This document shows, piece after piece, positions 53,298 to 60,902 of a DNA stretch of 64,000 nt (positions within the stretch are counted from its first letter, which is position 1; the number at the start of each line of letters is the position of its first letter). The notes below the pieces were generated by a model, which worked only from the letters and a program-made list of their open reading frames with translations, made no database searches and was not told where the DNA came from. The translations under genes were made by a program, and so were the position numbers. Origin of the DNA: Streptococcus sp. 29896 (GTDB taxonomy: Bacteria > Bacillota > Bacilli > Lactobacillales > Streptococcaceae); assembly GCF_032594915.1 (NCBI RefSeq), contig NZ_CP118733.1, forward strand, positions 620,001 through 684,000, given 5' to 3'.

Positions 53298-54516
53298 TGA
53301 AAAAATGTTGGCTTGTTTGGACCAGCAGGATTTAGATAAGGCAGATAAGTATTTCAAGCGCGCCTTGGTGCAGGATGATAGTGAAACGCTTTTGTCCTTG
53401 GCTGCCTATCTGGAAAGTATTGGTTTTTTCCCTCAGGCTGCACAAATCTATGACCAGCTCAAGGAAACCTATCCTGAGGTAGCCCTCAATCTGGCTCAGA
53501 TTGCTTTTGAAGATGGCTTGGTTGAAGAAGCTTTCGGTTATTTGGAGGAAATTTCGGAAGACAGTCCTGCCTATGTGGAAGCCTTGTTGGTCAAAGCGGA
53601 CTTGTATCAGGCAGAAGGCTTGTCAGATGTGGCGCGTGAGAAATTGTTAGAAGCAAGTCATTTGTCAGATGAACCTATTATCCTCTTTGGTTTGGCAGAG
53701 TTGGACATGGAATTGGAATTATTTAAGGAAGCCATTTCTTATTATGCCCAGCTGGATAATCGTGAAATTTACGAATTAACAGGAGTTTCTACCTACCAGC
53801 GAATTGGGCTTGCCTATGCCAGTTTAGGGAAATTTGAAGCGGCCATTGAATTTTTGGAAAAAGCTGTTGAGTTGGAATACGATGACCAGACAGTTTTTGA
53901 GTTAGCAGCTCTGCTATTTGAACGCGAAGAATACCAAAAGGCCAATCTCTATTTCAAGCAGCTGGATACCATCAATCCTGATTTTGAAGGCTATGAATAT
54001 GCCTATGCTCAGTCGCTTCATGCCGAGCATAAATTAGAAGATGCCTTGGCTATGACTCAAAAAGGCTTAGCTAAAAATGACTTTGATGCCAATCTCTTGC
54101 TCCAGGCTTCACAGTATGCCTATGAATTGCATGATGAGGCGGGGGCAGAAGATTATCTTCTACGGGCAAAAGAGGTGGCAGATGATAGTAACGAACTAGC
54201 TCTACGCTTGTCCAATCTGTATCTTGAACAAGAGCGATTTGAAGAGGTTGTGGCTTTATTTGATGAAGAGGTAGATAACGTTCTAGCTCGCTGGAATATG
54301 GCCAAGGCCTATCAAGCTCTAGAAAGAGATGATGAAGCAATTGAGCTTTACGATGAATTGGCCGGAGAATTGGCTGAGAATCCTGAATTTTTGGCTGATT
54401 ACGTAGCGGTTTTACGTCAACTTGGTCGTTTGGATGAGGCAAAAGAGCAAGCTAGTCGTTATATCCAATTGGTGCCAGACGATTTAGCCATGCAAGAATT
54501 TTTGAATGAAGAGTAG
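53287..54516 (+). CDS. Tetratricopeptide-repeat protein
   Basis: 409 residues made of consecutive TPR-like helical pairs, e.g. GFFPQAAQIYDQLKETYPEVALNLAQIAFEDGLVEEAFGYL, YQRIGLAYASLGKFEAAIEFLEKAVELEYDD, and a late NMAKAYQALERDDEAIELYDELAG. No signal or membrane helix. A soluble scaffold-type protein of unknown partner, common in streptococci. Starts inside the transporter gene end; budA follows 3 bp after. Confidence 0.88.
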   Translation: MNNSEKMLACLDQQDLDKADKYFKRALVQDDSETLLSLAAYLESIGFFPQAAQIYDQLKETYPEVALNLAQIAFEDGLVEEAFGYLEEISEDSPAYVEALLVKADLYQAEGLSDVAREKLLEASHLSDEPIILFGLAELDMELELFKEAISYYAQLDNREIYELTGVSTYQRIGLAYASLGKFEAAIEFLEKAVELEYDDQTVFELAALLFEREEYQKANLYFKQLDTINPDFEGYEYAYAQSLHAEHKLEDALAMTQKGLAKNDFDANLLLQASQYAYELHDEAGAEDYLLRAKEVADDSNELALRLSNLYLEQERFEEVVALFDEEVDNVLARWNMAKAYQALERDDEAIELYDELAGELAENPEFLADYVAVLRQLGRLDEAKEQASRYIQLVPDDLAMQEFLNEE

Positions 54517-54519
54517 GTT

Positions 54520-55236
54520 ATGCAAGTAAATCGATTATTTCAATACAATACACTCGGTGCCTTGATGGCAGGACTGTATGGCGGCTCCTTGACGGTTGGT
54601 GAATTGTTGGAACATGGTGATTTGGGCTTGGGAACCCTGGATTCCATTGACGGCGAGCTGATTGTCTTGGATGGAAAGGCCTATCAGGCCAAGGGAGCAG
54701 GGGAAAAACCAGAAGTGGTTGAAGTTCCTGCTGATATGAAGGTCCCCTATGCAGCGGTTATTTTTCACGAAGCAGAAGTCATTTTCAAACAACGCTTTGA
54801 AATGACTCATGAGGAATTGCACCAGCGAATTGAATCCTATTATGATGGGGAAAATCTTTTTCGCTCTATCAAAATCAAGGGGACTTTCGCTCGGATGCAT
54901 GTCCGCATGATTCCAAAATCGGCTTCGGATGTTCGTTTTGCGGAAGTGGCTAGTCGCCAGCCTGAGTATACCGTTGAGAACATTTCAGGTACCATTGTTG
55001 GTATTTGGACACCAGAGATTTTCCATGGAGTCAGTGTGGCTGGCTATCATTTGCATTTTATTTCGGATGATTTGACCTTCGGTGGGCATGTCATGGACTA
55101 TATTATTTCAGAAGGAATGGTGGAAGTGGGCCCAGTCGATCAGCTAGATCAACGCTTTCCAGTCCAAGACCGCCAGTATCTTTTCGCTAAGTTCAATGCT
55201 AAGGAAGTCAGAGAAGATATTGATAAGGCGGAGTAG
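54520..55236 (+). CDS. budA: Acetolactate decarboxylase
   Basis: 238 residues. Family features are LFQYNTLGALMAGLYGGSLTVGELLEHGDLGLGTLDSIDGELIVLDGKAYQ, the catalytic glutamate/arginine region, and the zinc-binding histidines in VAGYHLHFISDDLTFGGHVMDY. It turns 2-acetolactate into acetoin, limiting acid stress and branched-chain amino-acid flux. Three bases after the TPR gene; a terminator shared with the convergent NFACT gene follows. Confidence 0.94.
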   Translation: MQVNRLFQYNTLGALMAGLYGGSLTVGELLEHGDLGLGTLDSIDGELIVLDGKAYQAKGAGEKPEVVEVPADMKVPYAAVIFHEAEVIFKQRFEMTHEELHQRIESYYDGENLFRSIKIKGTFARMHVRMIPKSASDVRFAEVASRQPEYTVENISGTIVGIWTPEIFHGVSVAGYHLHFISDDLTFGGHVMDYIISEGMVEVGPVDQLDQRFPVQDRQYLFAKFNAKEVREDIDKAE

Positions 55237-55248
55237 ATTTCAATACAG

Positions 55249-55280
55249 AAAAATCCATGAACTAGATTTTCATGGATTTT
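55249..55280. terminator. Bidirectional terminator between budA and the NFACT gene
   Basis: AAAATCCATGA pairs with TCATGGATTTT around ACTAGATTT; A and T flanks on both sides. Confidence 0.85.
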
Positions 55281-56920
55281 ATTTTGTCTTCAGTTGGGGT
55301 GACGCGGAGGGTCTTCTGACCGCGGTAGGTCACAAATCCTGGCTTGCCACCTGTTGGCTTATGCAGTTTCTTGGCTTCAATCATATCGACTTGGACCAAG
55401 TTAGAATGCCTTGCCTTAGAGAAGTAGGCAGCCAGCTCCGCCGCGTCTGTCTTGACCTCGTCGCTTGGGTCCAAGTTATCTGTGATGACCACGTGACTGC
55501 CTGGAATGTCTTTGGCGTGGAACCAGAGTTCGCCTTTCTTGGCCATTTTGAAGGTCAACTCATCATTTTGCAGGTTATTTTTTCCGACCAGAATAATGGT
55601 CTTCCCGTCCGTCGCCAAGTATCGCTCAGGTTTCTGACGCTTATGGATTTTCTCACGGTGGCGACGTTTGAGGTAGCCTGTTTCAATCAGCTCTTCACGG
55701 ATTTCATCGATCTCTGCCAGACTAGCCTGTCCCAGCATGGTATCAACGGACTCCAGATAGACAATGGTTGCCTTGGTTTCCTCAATCAAGTTGGTCAAGT
55801 GCTTGACCGCCTCCTTGAGTTTCTGGTACTTCTTGAAGTAACGCTGGGCATTTTGGCTAGGAGTCAAAGCCACGTCCAACTCAATCTCCAGCTCTTCGCC
55901 CGTATAGTAGTTGTCTAATCGCACACTCGGCTGGTCATTGGGCACCTGGTGCAGATAGGTGGTCAAGAGTTCACCCTTTTGCCGTACCAACTCCGCCGTC
56001 TCCGTATCCGCCAATTCCTGCTCTTGCTTGACCAACTTCTTGCGATTCTTCTCCAGCTCACTGGCCACCCGCTTGATCAGCTCATTGGCCTGCTGGGCCA
56101 CCCGATCCCGCTCCGCCTTGTCCTGATAGTAGAAGTCTAGCAAACTGCTTAGACTCTCAAAGTGAGGCTGGTTTTCAGGGCTGTTGGCCAATGGCAGAGC
56201 AGTATAGGACTTGTCTGTCAGGTTAGGCTGTGTTGCCTGGTCAAAAAAGGCACGGAAGTTCTTCAGGCGGTCTGACTGCAAAAGACTAGCCAGTTCAGAA
56301 GCTGTATCCCGACCCAAACCTTGAAAGACCTGTTGGAGATTTTTTGGATTCAGTTCCTGAGTCGATAAGATTTCAAACAATTTCTCATCAGACACCGTAT
56401 AAGGATTGAGAGAATGCGTCTCCGGTGGACGAATGTAGGTGGAGCCTGGCAAAATAGTTCGGTAAGAATTTTGTGAGAAACCGACGTGCTTGATTGCCTC
56501 GATAATCTTTTGTTCAGACTTATCGACCAAGATGATATTGCTGTGCTTGCCCATGATTTCCACAATCAAGGTAGCTTGGATATGGTCGCCAATCTCATCC
56601 TTGTTGGACACGGAAAATTCTAAGATGCGGTCATTGTCCAACTGACGGATGTCCTCGATAATGGCACCTTGTAAATATTTCCGCAGAATCATGGTAAAGG
56701 TATTGGGCACCTTGGGATTGGTAAACTCCGACTGGGTCAGCTGAACTCGACCGAAGACCGAATGGGCGGACAGGAGCAACTTATGGCTCTGACGGTTGCT
56801 GCGGATGTTGAGGACAATTTCCTGCTCAAAGGGCTGGTTGATTTTCTGAATCCGCCCACCTTCTAAATTGGCCTGTAACTCAGCCGTCATGTGATGTAAA
56901 AAAAATCCGTCAAAAGACAT
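55262..56920 (-). CDS. NFACT/RqcH protein, fibronectin-fibrinogen-binding FbpA/PavA homologue
   Basis: 552 residues. NFACT-N domain (MSFDGFFLHHMTAELQANLEGGRIQKINQPFEQEIVLNIRSN), helix-hairpin-helix and coiled-coil middle (EKNRKKLVKQEQELADTE), and the NFACT-R domain near 435-530 (YLATDGKTIILVGKNNLQNDELTFKMAKKGELWFHAKDIPGSHVVITDN). RqcH adds C-terminal alanine tails in ribosome quality control. In streptococci the same proteins (PavA, Fbp54, S. suis FBPS) are also surface fibronectin binders without a signal peptide; none is seen here. AGAGGAAAA Shine-Dalgarno. Confidence 0.93.
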   Translation of the reverse strand: MSFDGFFLHHMTAELQANLEGGRIQKINQPFEQEIVLNIRSNRQSHKLLLSAHSVFGRVQLTQSEFTNPKVPNTFTMILRKYLQGAIIEDIRQLDNDRILEFSVSNKDEIGDHIQATLIVEIMGKHSNIILVDKSEQKIIEAIKHVGFSQNSYRTILPGSTYIRPPETHSLNPYTVSDEKLFEILSTQELNPKNLQQVFQGLGRDTASELASLLQSDRLKNFRAFFDQATQPNLTDKSYTALPLANSPENQPHFESLSSLLDFYYQDKAERDRVAQQANELIKRVASELEKNRKKLVKQEQELADTETAELVRQKGELLTTYLHQVPNDQPSVRLDNYYTGEELEIELDVALTPSQNAQRYFKKYQKLKEAVKHLTNLIEETKATIVYLESVDTMLGQASLAEIDEIREELIETGYLKRRHREKIHKRQKPERYLATDGKTIILVGKNNLQNDELTFKMAKKGELWFHAKDIPGSHVVITDNLDPSDEVKTDAAELAAYFSKARHSNLVQVDMIEAKKLHKPTGGKPGFVTYRGQKTLRVTPTEDKIKSMKI

Positions 56921-57037
56921 GGTTTTCCTCTTTCTAATCGCTTTAACTCAGTCTAGTATATCATATTTTGATGGTTTTTGAAGAGACCGGTAGTTCCTAC
57001 TGACATAAAAAGTTTTCAGAAAATTTAATCAAAAGTA

Positions 57038-57066
57038 TTGACAAAGACTGATGGATGCCGTATAAT
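57038..57066 (+). promoter_or_regulatory. Promoter of the T-box/trp operon
   Basis: TTGACA (57038-57043), 17 bp, TATAAT (57061-57066): full consensus. Confidence 0.88.
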
Positions 57067-57072
57067 CGTCTG

Positions 57073-57372
57073 TAATCAGAAGAAGTAGTAAAGCAGAAGT
57101 CTTCAGGGAGCCTGTGGTACTGGGAACAGGTGGCGGAGTTTTATGAAATGGGCTGATGGGTATTGTTTATGGCGAGAACTAACGAAGGTTTCAGCCAAAA
57201 CAGTCACGCAAATGAACTTAAAACAATGATAGTTCGGTCCGCACACCTTACAGTGCAACTCCTTGTTAGAGGAGATGAGATATGGGAGGATTCTAGACAA
57301 TTCCCATAAGTGAGGTGGCACCGTGTCATTGACGCCCTCGCGTATTGTTTTTCAATATGCGGGGGCTTTTCC
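57073..57372 (+). promoter_or_regulatory. T-box riboswitch controlling trpXYZ
   Basis: A 300-nt leader. Stem I region carries AGGGAG and the distal CCTGTGGTACTGG/GAACAGG element; the T-box antiterminator sequence is GAGGTGGCACCGTGT (57312-57326). The terminator follows: GCCCTCGCGTATTG (57334-57347) with CAATATGCGGGGGC (57353-57366) and a T run. T-box RNAs sense uncharged tRNA through a specifier codon. Several TGG triplets lie in the expected specifier area (about 57145-57175), consistent with tRNA-Trp, but I cannot fix the exact codon. The downstream tryptophan transporter supports Trp. Confidence 0.88.
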
Positions 57373-57627
57373 ATTGTCTTCGTAGATTACTTTTATATTG
57401 CGTCACGTTCGGCTTGCCTGATTCAAACAGTCCAGTGGACTGTTTGAAGTCAATGCTTGAAAACGAGGAAGCATTGAGTTATGTTTGCGCATCCGTTCCT
57501 AATCTAAAAGCAATCTACTTTGACAATGATAGACATTACGAGGTAATCAAGATGAAACGATGGCGTAGCAGTAGATAGTTAGTTGCAAATGGTAGAATAG
57601 TTTTTGAAAAAGAAAGTAGGGAAGAAT
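57373..57627 (+). other. Spacer between T-box terminator and trpX, with a perfect palindrome
   Basis: About 255 bp. It contains TTCAAACAGTCCA (57422-57434) and TGGACTGTTTGAA (57436-57448), a perfect 13-bp inverted repeat around one G, followed by sequence with repeated AATGCTT/GAAGCATT pairing (57452-57476). No credible gene. T-box genes normally start soon after the terminator, so this looks like an inserted repeat element. No T tract follows the palindrome. Confidence 0.6.
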
Positions 57628-58629
57628 ATGAAAAATAAAACATTATTAAGTGTTGTTACAGCCTTAGTAGTCTTGGTCATTGGAGCCTTTTTCTTCAATA
57701 AGCAAGAAGAAACAACTAGCAGTACAGATCAAACGCAGACAGTCAAGGTCGGTGTTCTCCAGTATGTGACCCATGATTCCTTGGATGAGATTTATAAGGG
57801 GATTGTGGCTGGTCTGAAAGAAGCAGGTTATGATGACACAAGTAACCTCACCATTGATTTTATGAACGCAGAAGGCGATCAGTCTCAAGTGCAAACCATG
57901 AGTAAAAAGTTGGTCGATAACGGCAATCAGCTCTTGATTGGTATCGCGACACCAGCCGCACAAGGATTGGCCAATGCGACGACAGAATTGCCCATCATCA
58001 TGGGAGCGGTGACTGATCCAGTTGGAGCTAACTTGGTGACTGACTTGAACAAGCCTGGTGGCAATATCACCGGTGTATCAGACCAAACACCAGTAGCAGA
58101 CGAGATTGAGCTGATTAAGGCTATCACACCAGATGCCAAAACAATCGGTGTTCTCTACTCTTCAAACGAAGACAATTCCAAATCCCAAGTTGCTGAATTC
58201 AAAACAGCAGCAGAGGCAGCTGGCTACACTGTCATTGAATACGCAGTGCCTTCTTCAAACGAAATCGCCTCAACAGTAGAAGTCGCAACTAGCAAGGTAG
58301 ATGTTCTCTTCACGCCAGTTGATAACACGATCGCCTCAGCCTTCTCAACCGTCGTATCCGTTGCCAACAAGACAAAAACACCTGTTTACACCAGTGTAGA
58401 AGATATGGTAGAAGGTGGCGGTATCGCCTCTGTCACCCTCAGCCAGTACGACTTAGGTGTGGCAACAGGTAAAATGGCTGCGAAAATCCTTGACGGTGCA
58501 GATCCAGCGACCACTCCAGTGGAAATCTTCAATGAAGGCAGCGTCGTTGTCAACAAAACTGTCGCAGATGAACTTGGCTTGACCATTCCAGCAGACATCT
58601 TGGAATCTGCCAGCCGTATCATCGAGTAA
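57628..58629 (+). CDS. trpX: Tryptophan ABC transporter substrate-binding protein
   Basis: 333 residues from the ATG at 57628 (GGGAAGAAT upstream; the TTG at 57604 is rejected). ABC_sub_bind family (PF04392): KVGVLQYVTHDSLDEIYKGIVAGLKEAGY, LLIGIATPAAQGLANAT, LPIIMGAVTDPVGANLV, NITGVSDQTPV, KTIGVLYSSNEDNS. The N-terminus has a hydrophobic helix (LLSVVTALVVLVIGAFFF) but no lipobox cysteine, so it is anchored as an uncleaved helix or secreted. With a T-box upstream and trpY/trpZ downstream it fits the trpXYZ system. Confidence 0.9.
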   Translation: MKNKTLLSVVTALVVLVIGAFFFNKQEETTSSTDQTQTVKVGVLQYVTHDSLDEIYKGIVAGLKEAGYDDTSNLTIDFMNAEGDQSQVQTMSKKLVDNGNQLLIGIATPAAQGLANATTELPIIMGAVTDPVGANLVTDLNKPGGNITGVSDQTPVADEIELIKAITPDAKTIGVLYSSNEDNSKSQVAEFKTAAEAAGYTVIEYAVPSSNEIASTVEVATSKVDVLFTPVDNTIASAFSTVVSVANKTKTPVYTSVEDMVEGGGIASVTLSQYDLGVATGKMAAKILDGADPATTPVEIFNEGSVVVNKTVADELGLTIPADILESASRIIE

Positions 58630-58650
58630 TCTTAGAAACGAGAATCTAGT

Positions 58651-59517
58651 ATGATTGTATCCACTATCTCTCAGGCTCTGCTCTGGGCAATCCTGAGTCT
58701 TGGAATCTTTATGACCTTCCGTATCCTTAATTTTCCAGACATGACGACGGAAGGTTCCTTTCCTCTAGGAGGAGCGGTGGCAGTAACCCTCCTGACTCAA
58801 GGAGTGCATCCTGTCCTTGCCACAGGAGCAGCTGTCTTGGCGGGCTGTCTAGCTGGTTTGGTAACAGGCCTTCTCTACACCAAGGGAAAAATCCCGACCA
58901 TTCTAGCGGGAATCTTGGTCATGTCCTCCTGTCACTCCGTCATGCTCTTCATCATGGGACGGGCCAATCTCGGCCTCCTCAATACGACGACTCTTCAGGA
59001 TCTCCTGCCCTTCTCGGACACGCTCAATCAGCTCATCTTGGGCTTGGGAGCGGTTATCTTAGTCATCCTGGCTATGCTTTTCTTCCTCTATACTCGCTTG
59101 GGCCAGGCCTACATCGCCACAGGGGACAATTCCGATATGGCACGCAGCTTTGGCATCAACACCAGCCGCATGGAGCTCTTGGGTTTGGTCCTCTCGAACG
59201 GCATCATCGCCCTAGCGGGAGCCCTCATCGCCCAGCAGGAAGGCTACGCTGACGTATCTCGCGGAATCGGAGTCATCGTCGTTGGCTTGGCTAGCCTCAT
59301 CATCGGAGAGGTTTTGTTTGATAATTTGACAATGGCAGAGCGGTTTATAGCGATTGTCGTAGGAGCGATTTTCTACCAGTTCTTGATTTTGGGAGTGATT
59401 TCCCTGGGTATCAACACCAGCTACCTCCGTATCTTCTCAGCGATTATCCTGGCTATCTGCCTCATGGTCCCTGAGTTGAAAAACAAACTACTGAAAGGAG
59501 CTAGCCTGACCAAATGA
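58651..59517 (+). CDS. trpY: Tryptophan ABC transporter permease
   Basis: 288 residues, about nine membrane helices, BPD_transp_2 family: ISQALLWAILSLGIFMTFRILNFPDMTTEGSFPLGGAVAVTLL, TGLLYTKGKIPTILAGILVMSS, the cytoplasmic coupling loop GDNSDMARSFGINTSRMELLGLVLSNGIIALAGALIAQQEGYADVSRGIG, and GEVLF. Works with TrpZ. Overlaps trpZ by 4 bp (ATGA). Confidence 0.92.
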   Translation: MIVSTISQALLWAILSLGIFMTFRILNFPDMTTEGSFPLGGAVAVTLLTQGVHPVLATGAAVLAGCLAGLVTGLLYTKGKIPTILAGILVMSSCHSVMLFIMGRANLGLLNTTTLQDLLPFSDTLNQLILGLGAVILVILAMLFFLYTRLGQAYIATGDNSDMARSFGINTSRMELLGLVLSNGIIALAGALIAQQEGYADVSRGIGVIVVGLASLIIGEVLFDNLTMAERFIAIVVGAIFYQFLILGVISLGINTSYLRIFSAIILAICLMVPELKNKLLKGASLTK

Positions 59518-60272
59518 ATGCAATCGTAGAATTAAAAAATGCCACAGTCGTGGTCAACAATGGTCTGGATCAGGAGCGGGTTATCCTAGATGATGTCAGT
59601 CTGACCATTTACCAGCATGATTTTATCACCATTCTGGGTGGAAATGGGGCTGGCAAATCAACTCTTTTCAATGTCATTGCAGGGACCCTTTCTCTGACCA
59701 AGGGCAGTATTTCCATTCTGGGAGAGGATGTGACCAAGTGGCCAGCAGAAAAGCGGGCCAAGTATCTGGCCCGTGTCTTCCAAGATCCAAAAATGGGTAC
59801 AGCTCCGCGGATGACAGTCGCTGAAAACCTGCTCATCGCCAAATACCGTGGTCAGTCACGAGGCTTGGTCCCACGCCAGTTGCCCCAACACCTAGAAGAC
59901 TTTGAGGCAACTCTGACCTTGATTGGCAATGGTTTGGAGAAGCACCTGACTACGCCAGCTGGTCTGCTGTCGGGCGGACAACGCCAGGCCTTGAGTTTGT
60001 TAATGGCGACCCTCAAGCAGCCAGAGCTCTTGCTCTTGGATGAGCATACGGCAGCCTTGGATCCCAAGACCAGCCAGTCTTTAATGGACTTGACGGATAA
60101 CCTGATTGCCCAGCAAGAGTTGACGGCTCTTATGGTTACACACCAGATGGAAGATGCCCTTCGCTATGGCAATCGCCTGATTGTTATGAAGGACGGCAAG
60201 ATCATCAAGGACTTGACCAAGAACCAGAAGGCCCAGATGAAGTTGGAGGATTACTATCGCTTATTTGAATGA
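59514..60272 (+). CDS. trpZ: Tryptophan ABC transporter ATP-binding protein
   Basis: 252 residues. Walker A GGNGAGKST, Q-loop FQDPKMG, signature LLSGGQRQALSL, Walker B LLLLDEHTAALDP (D-E-H-T-A-A-L-D) and H-loop VTHQMED. Energises tryptophan import with TrpX and TrpY at the inner face of the membrane. Last gene of the operon; its stop is inside a terminator hairpin. Confidence 0.94.
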   Translation: MNAIVELKNATVVVNNGLDQERVILDDVSLTIYQHDFITILGGNGAGKSTLFNVIAGTLSLTKGSISILGEDVTKWPAEKRAKYLARVFQDPKMGTAPRMTVAENLLIAKYRGQSRGLVPRQLPQHLEDFEATLTLIGNGLEKHLTTPAGLLSGGQRQALSLLMATLKQPELLLLDEHTAALDPKTSQSLMDLTDNLIAQQELTALMVTHQMEDALRYGNRLIVMKDGKIIKDLTKNQKAQMKLEDYYRLFE

Positions 60273-60294
60273 GGTTGAGAAACCTCATTTTTCT
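60269..60294 (+). terminator. Terminator after trpZ
   Basis: ATGAGGTT (60269-60276) and AACCTCAT (60281-60288), then T. Confidence 0.78.
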
Positions 60295-60340
60295 TGTCAA
60301 GATAAAAGTGCTATGTTATACTGGTTTCAGGAGTTTGCCT

Positions 60341-60751
60341 ATGAAATCAAGAATGTTCACCTATTGTTGTTTGTTATTGCTCTCCTTACCCCTACTGTTT
60401 GCCTGTCAATCTGAGACGGTCGAAATCAAGCGGGTGCCTATGGAGACCTCGGAGCTCTTTAGCCAGAAGGAAATCGATCAGGCCATTGAAACTACCATTG
60501 ACTATGTAGACCGGCAGTTTGACTATTGCCAGTTGATTAGTTTAGGCTATGCAGGGGATGATGAGGAATGGTTTGATTCATGGGCGGAGCAGTATGGCGC
60601 AGATCAGGTCATTATTTTGACATCCAGTTTTCGGGTGGATGAAAATGCCACACAAACAGGTTTTGAACCGGGTGCGACCCATACGGGTTGGAACTGGATT
60701 CTGACACGGAAGGGGTCTGGGAAATGGACCGTTTCAGGCTATGGCTATTAA
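60341..60751 (+). CDS. DUF4829 lipoprotein
   Basis: 136 residues from the ATG at 60341 (CAGGAG upstream); an upstream TTG-type extension crosses the trpZ terminator. Lipoprotein signal peptide with lipobox L-F-A-C at residue 22 (SLPLLFAC). The mature part shows the DUF4829 pattern: FSQKEIDQAIETTIDYVDRQF, CQLISLGYAGDDE, ADQVIILTSSFRVDE, and GATHTGWNWILTRKGSGKWTVSGYGY. Outer-face lipoprotein of unknown function. Own promoter (TATACT near 60316) and terminator. Confidence 0.85.
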   Translation: MKSRMFTYCCLLLLSLPLLFACQSETVEIKRVPMETSELFSQKEIDQAIETTIDYVDRQFDYCQLISLGYAGDDEEWFDSWAEQYGADQVIILTSSFRVDENATQTGFEPGATHTGWNWILTRKGSGKWTVSGYGY

Positions 60752-60763
60752 AATATGAAAATG

Positions 60764-60788
60764 AAAACTCTCTTTGCAGAGTTTTTTG
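60764..60788 (+). terminator. Terminator after the lipoprotein gene
   Basis: AAAACTCT (60764-60771), CTTTGC, AGAGTTTT (60778-60785), then T. Confidence 0.85.
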
Positions 60789-60814
60789 TATTTTCTTATG
60801 AAAAGTTGTATAAT
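60786..60814 (+). promoter_or_regulatory. Promoter of the RNase J2 gene
   Basis: TTGTAT (60786-60791), 17 bp, TATAAT (60809-60814). The -35 overlaps the end of the preceding terminator. Confidence 0.75.
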
Positions 60815-60820
60815 ATAGAA

Positions 60821-60902
60821 GATAGGCCCCTGTGCCAGACTGTAATTCGACTTGGGATTCCCAAGGACCGTTGGTAAGAAAATAAACATCATAGGAGAAA
60901 CC
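60821..60902 (+). promoter_or_regulatory. Structured 5' leader of the RNase J2 gene
   Basis: About 82 nt. It contains a hairpin CTTGGGATTCCCAAG (60851-60865) and flanking complementary CCAGAC/GTTGG-type stretches, followed by the ribosome site ATAGGAGAAA. No known riboswitch was recognised. A structured leader would allow RNase J or another RNase to control its own mRNA. Confidence 0.4.

Noticed and set aside
55196-55918. 240-codon plus ORF overlapping the NFACT gene
   Set aside because: It is the antisense shadow of the well-conserved NFACT protein and has no ribosome site.
57345-57578. 77-codon plus ORF after the T-box
   Set aside because: It begins inside the T-box terminator and spans the palindrome, has no ribosome site and no domain; treated as spacer/repeat DNA.
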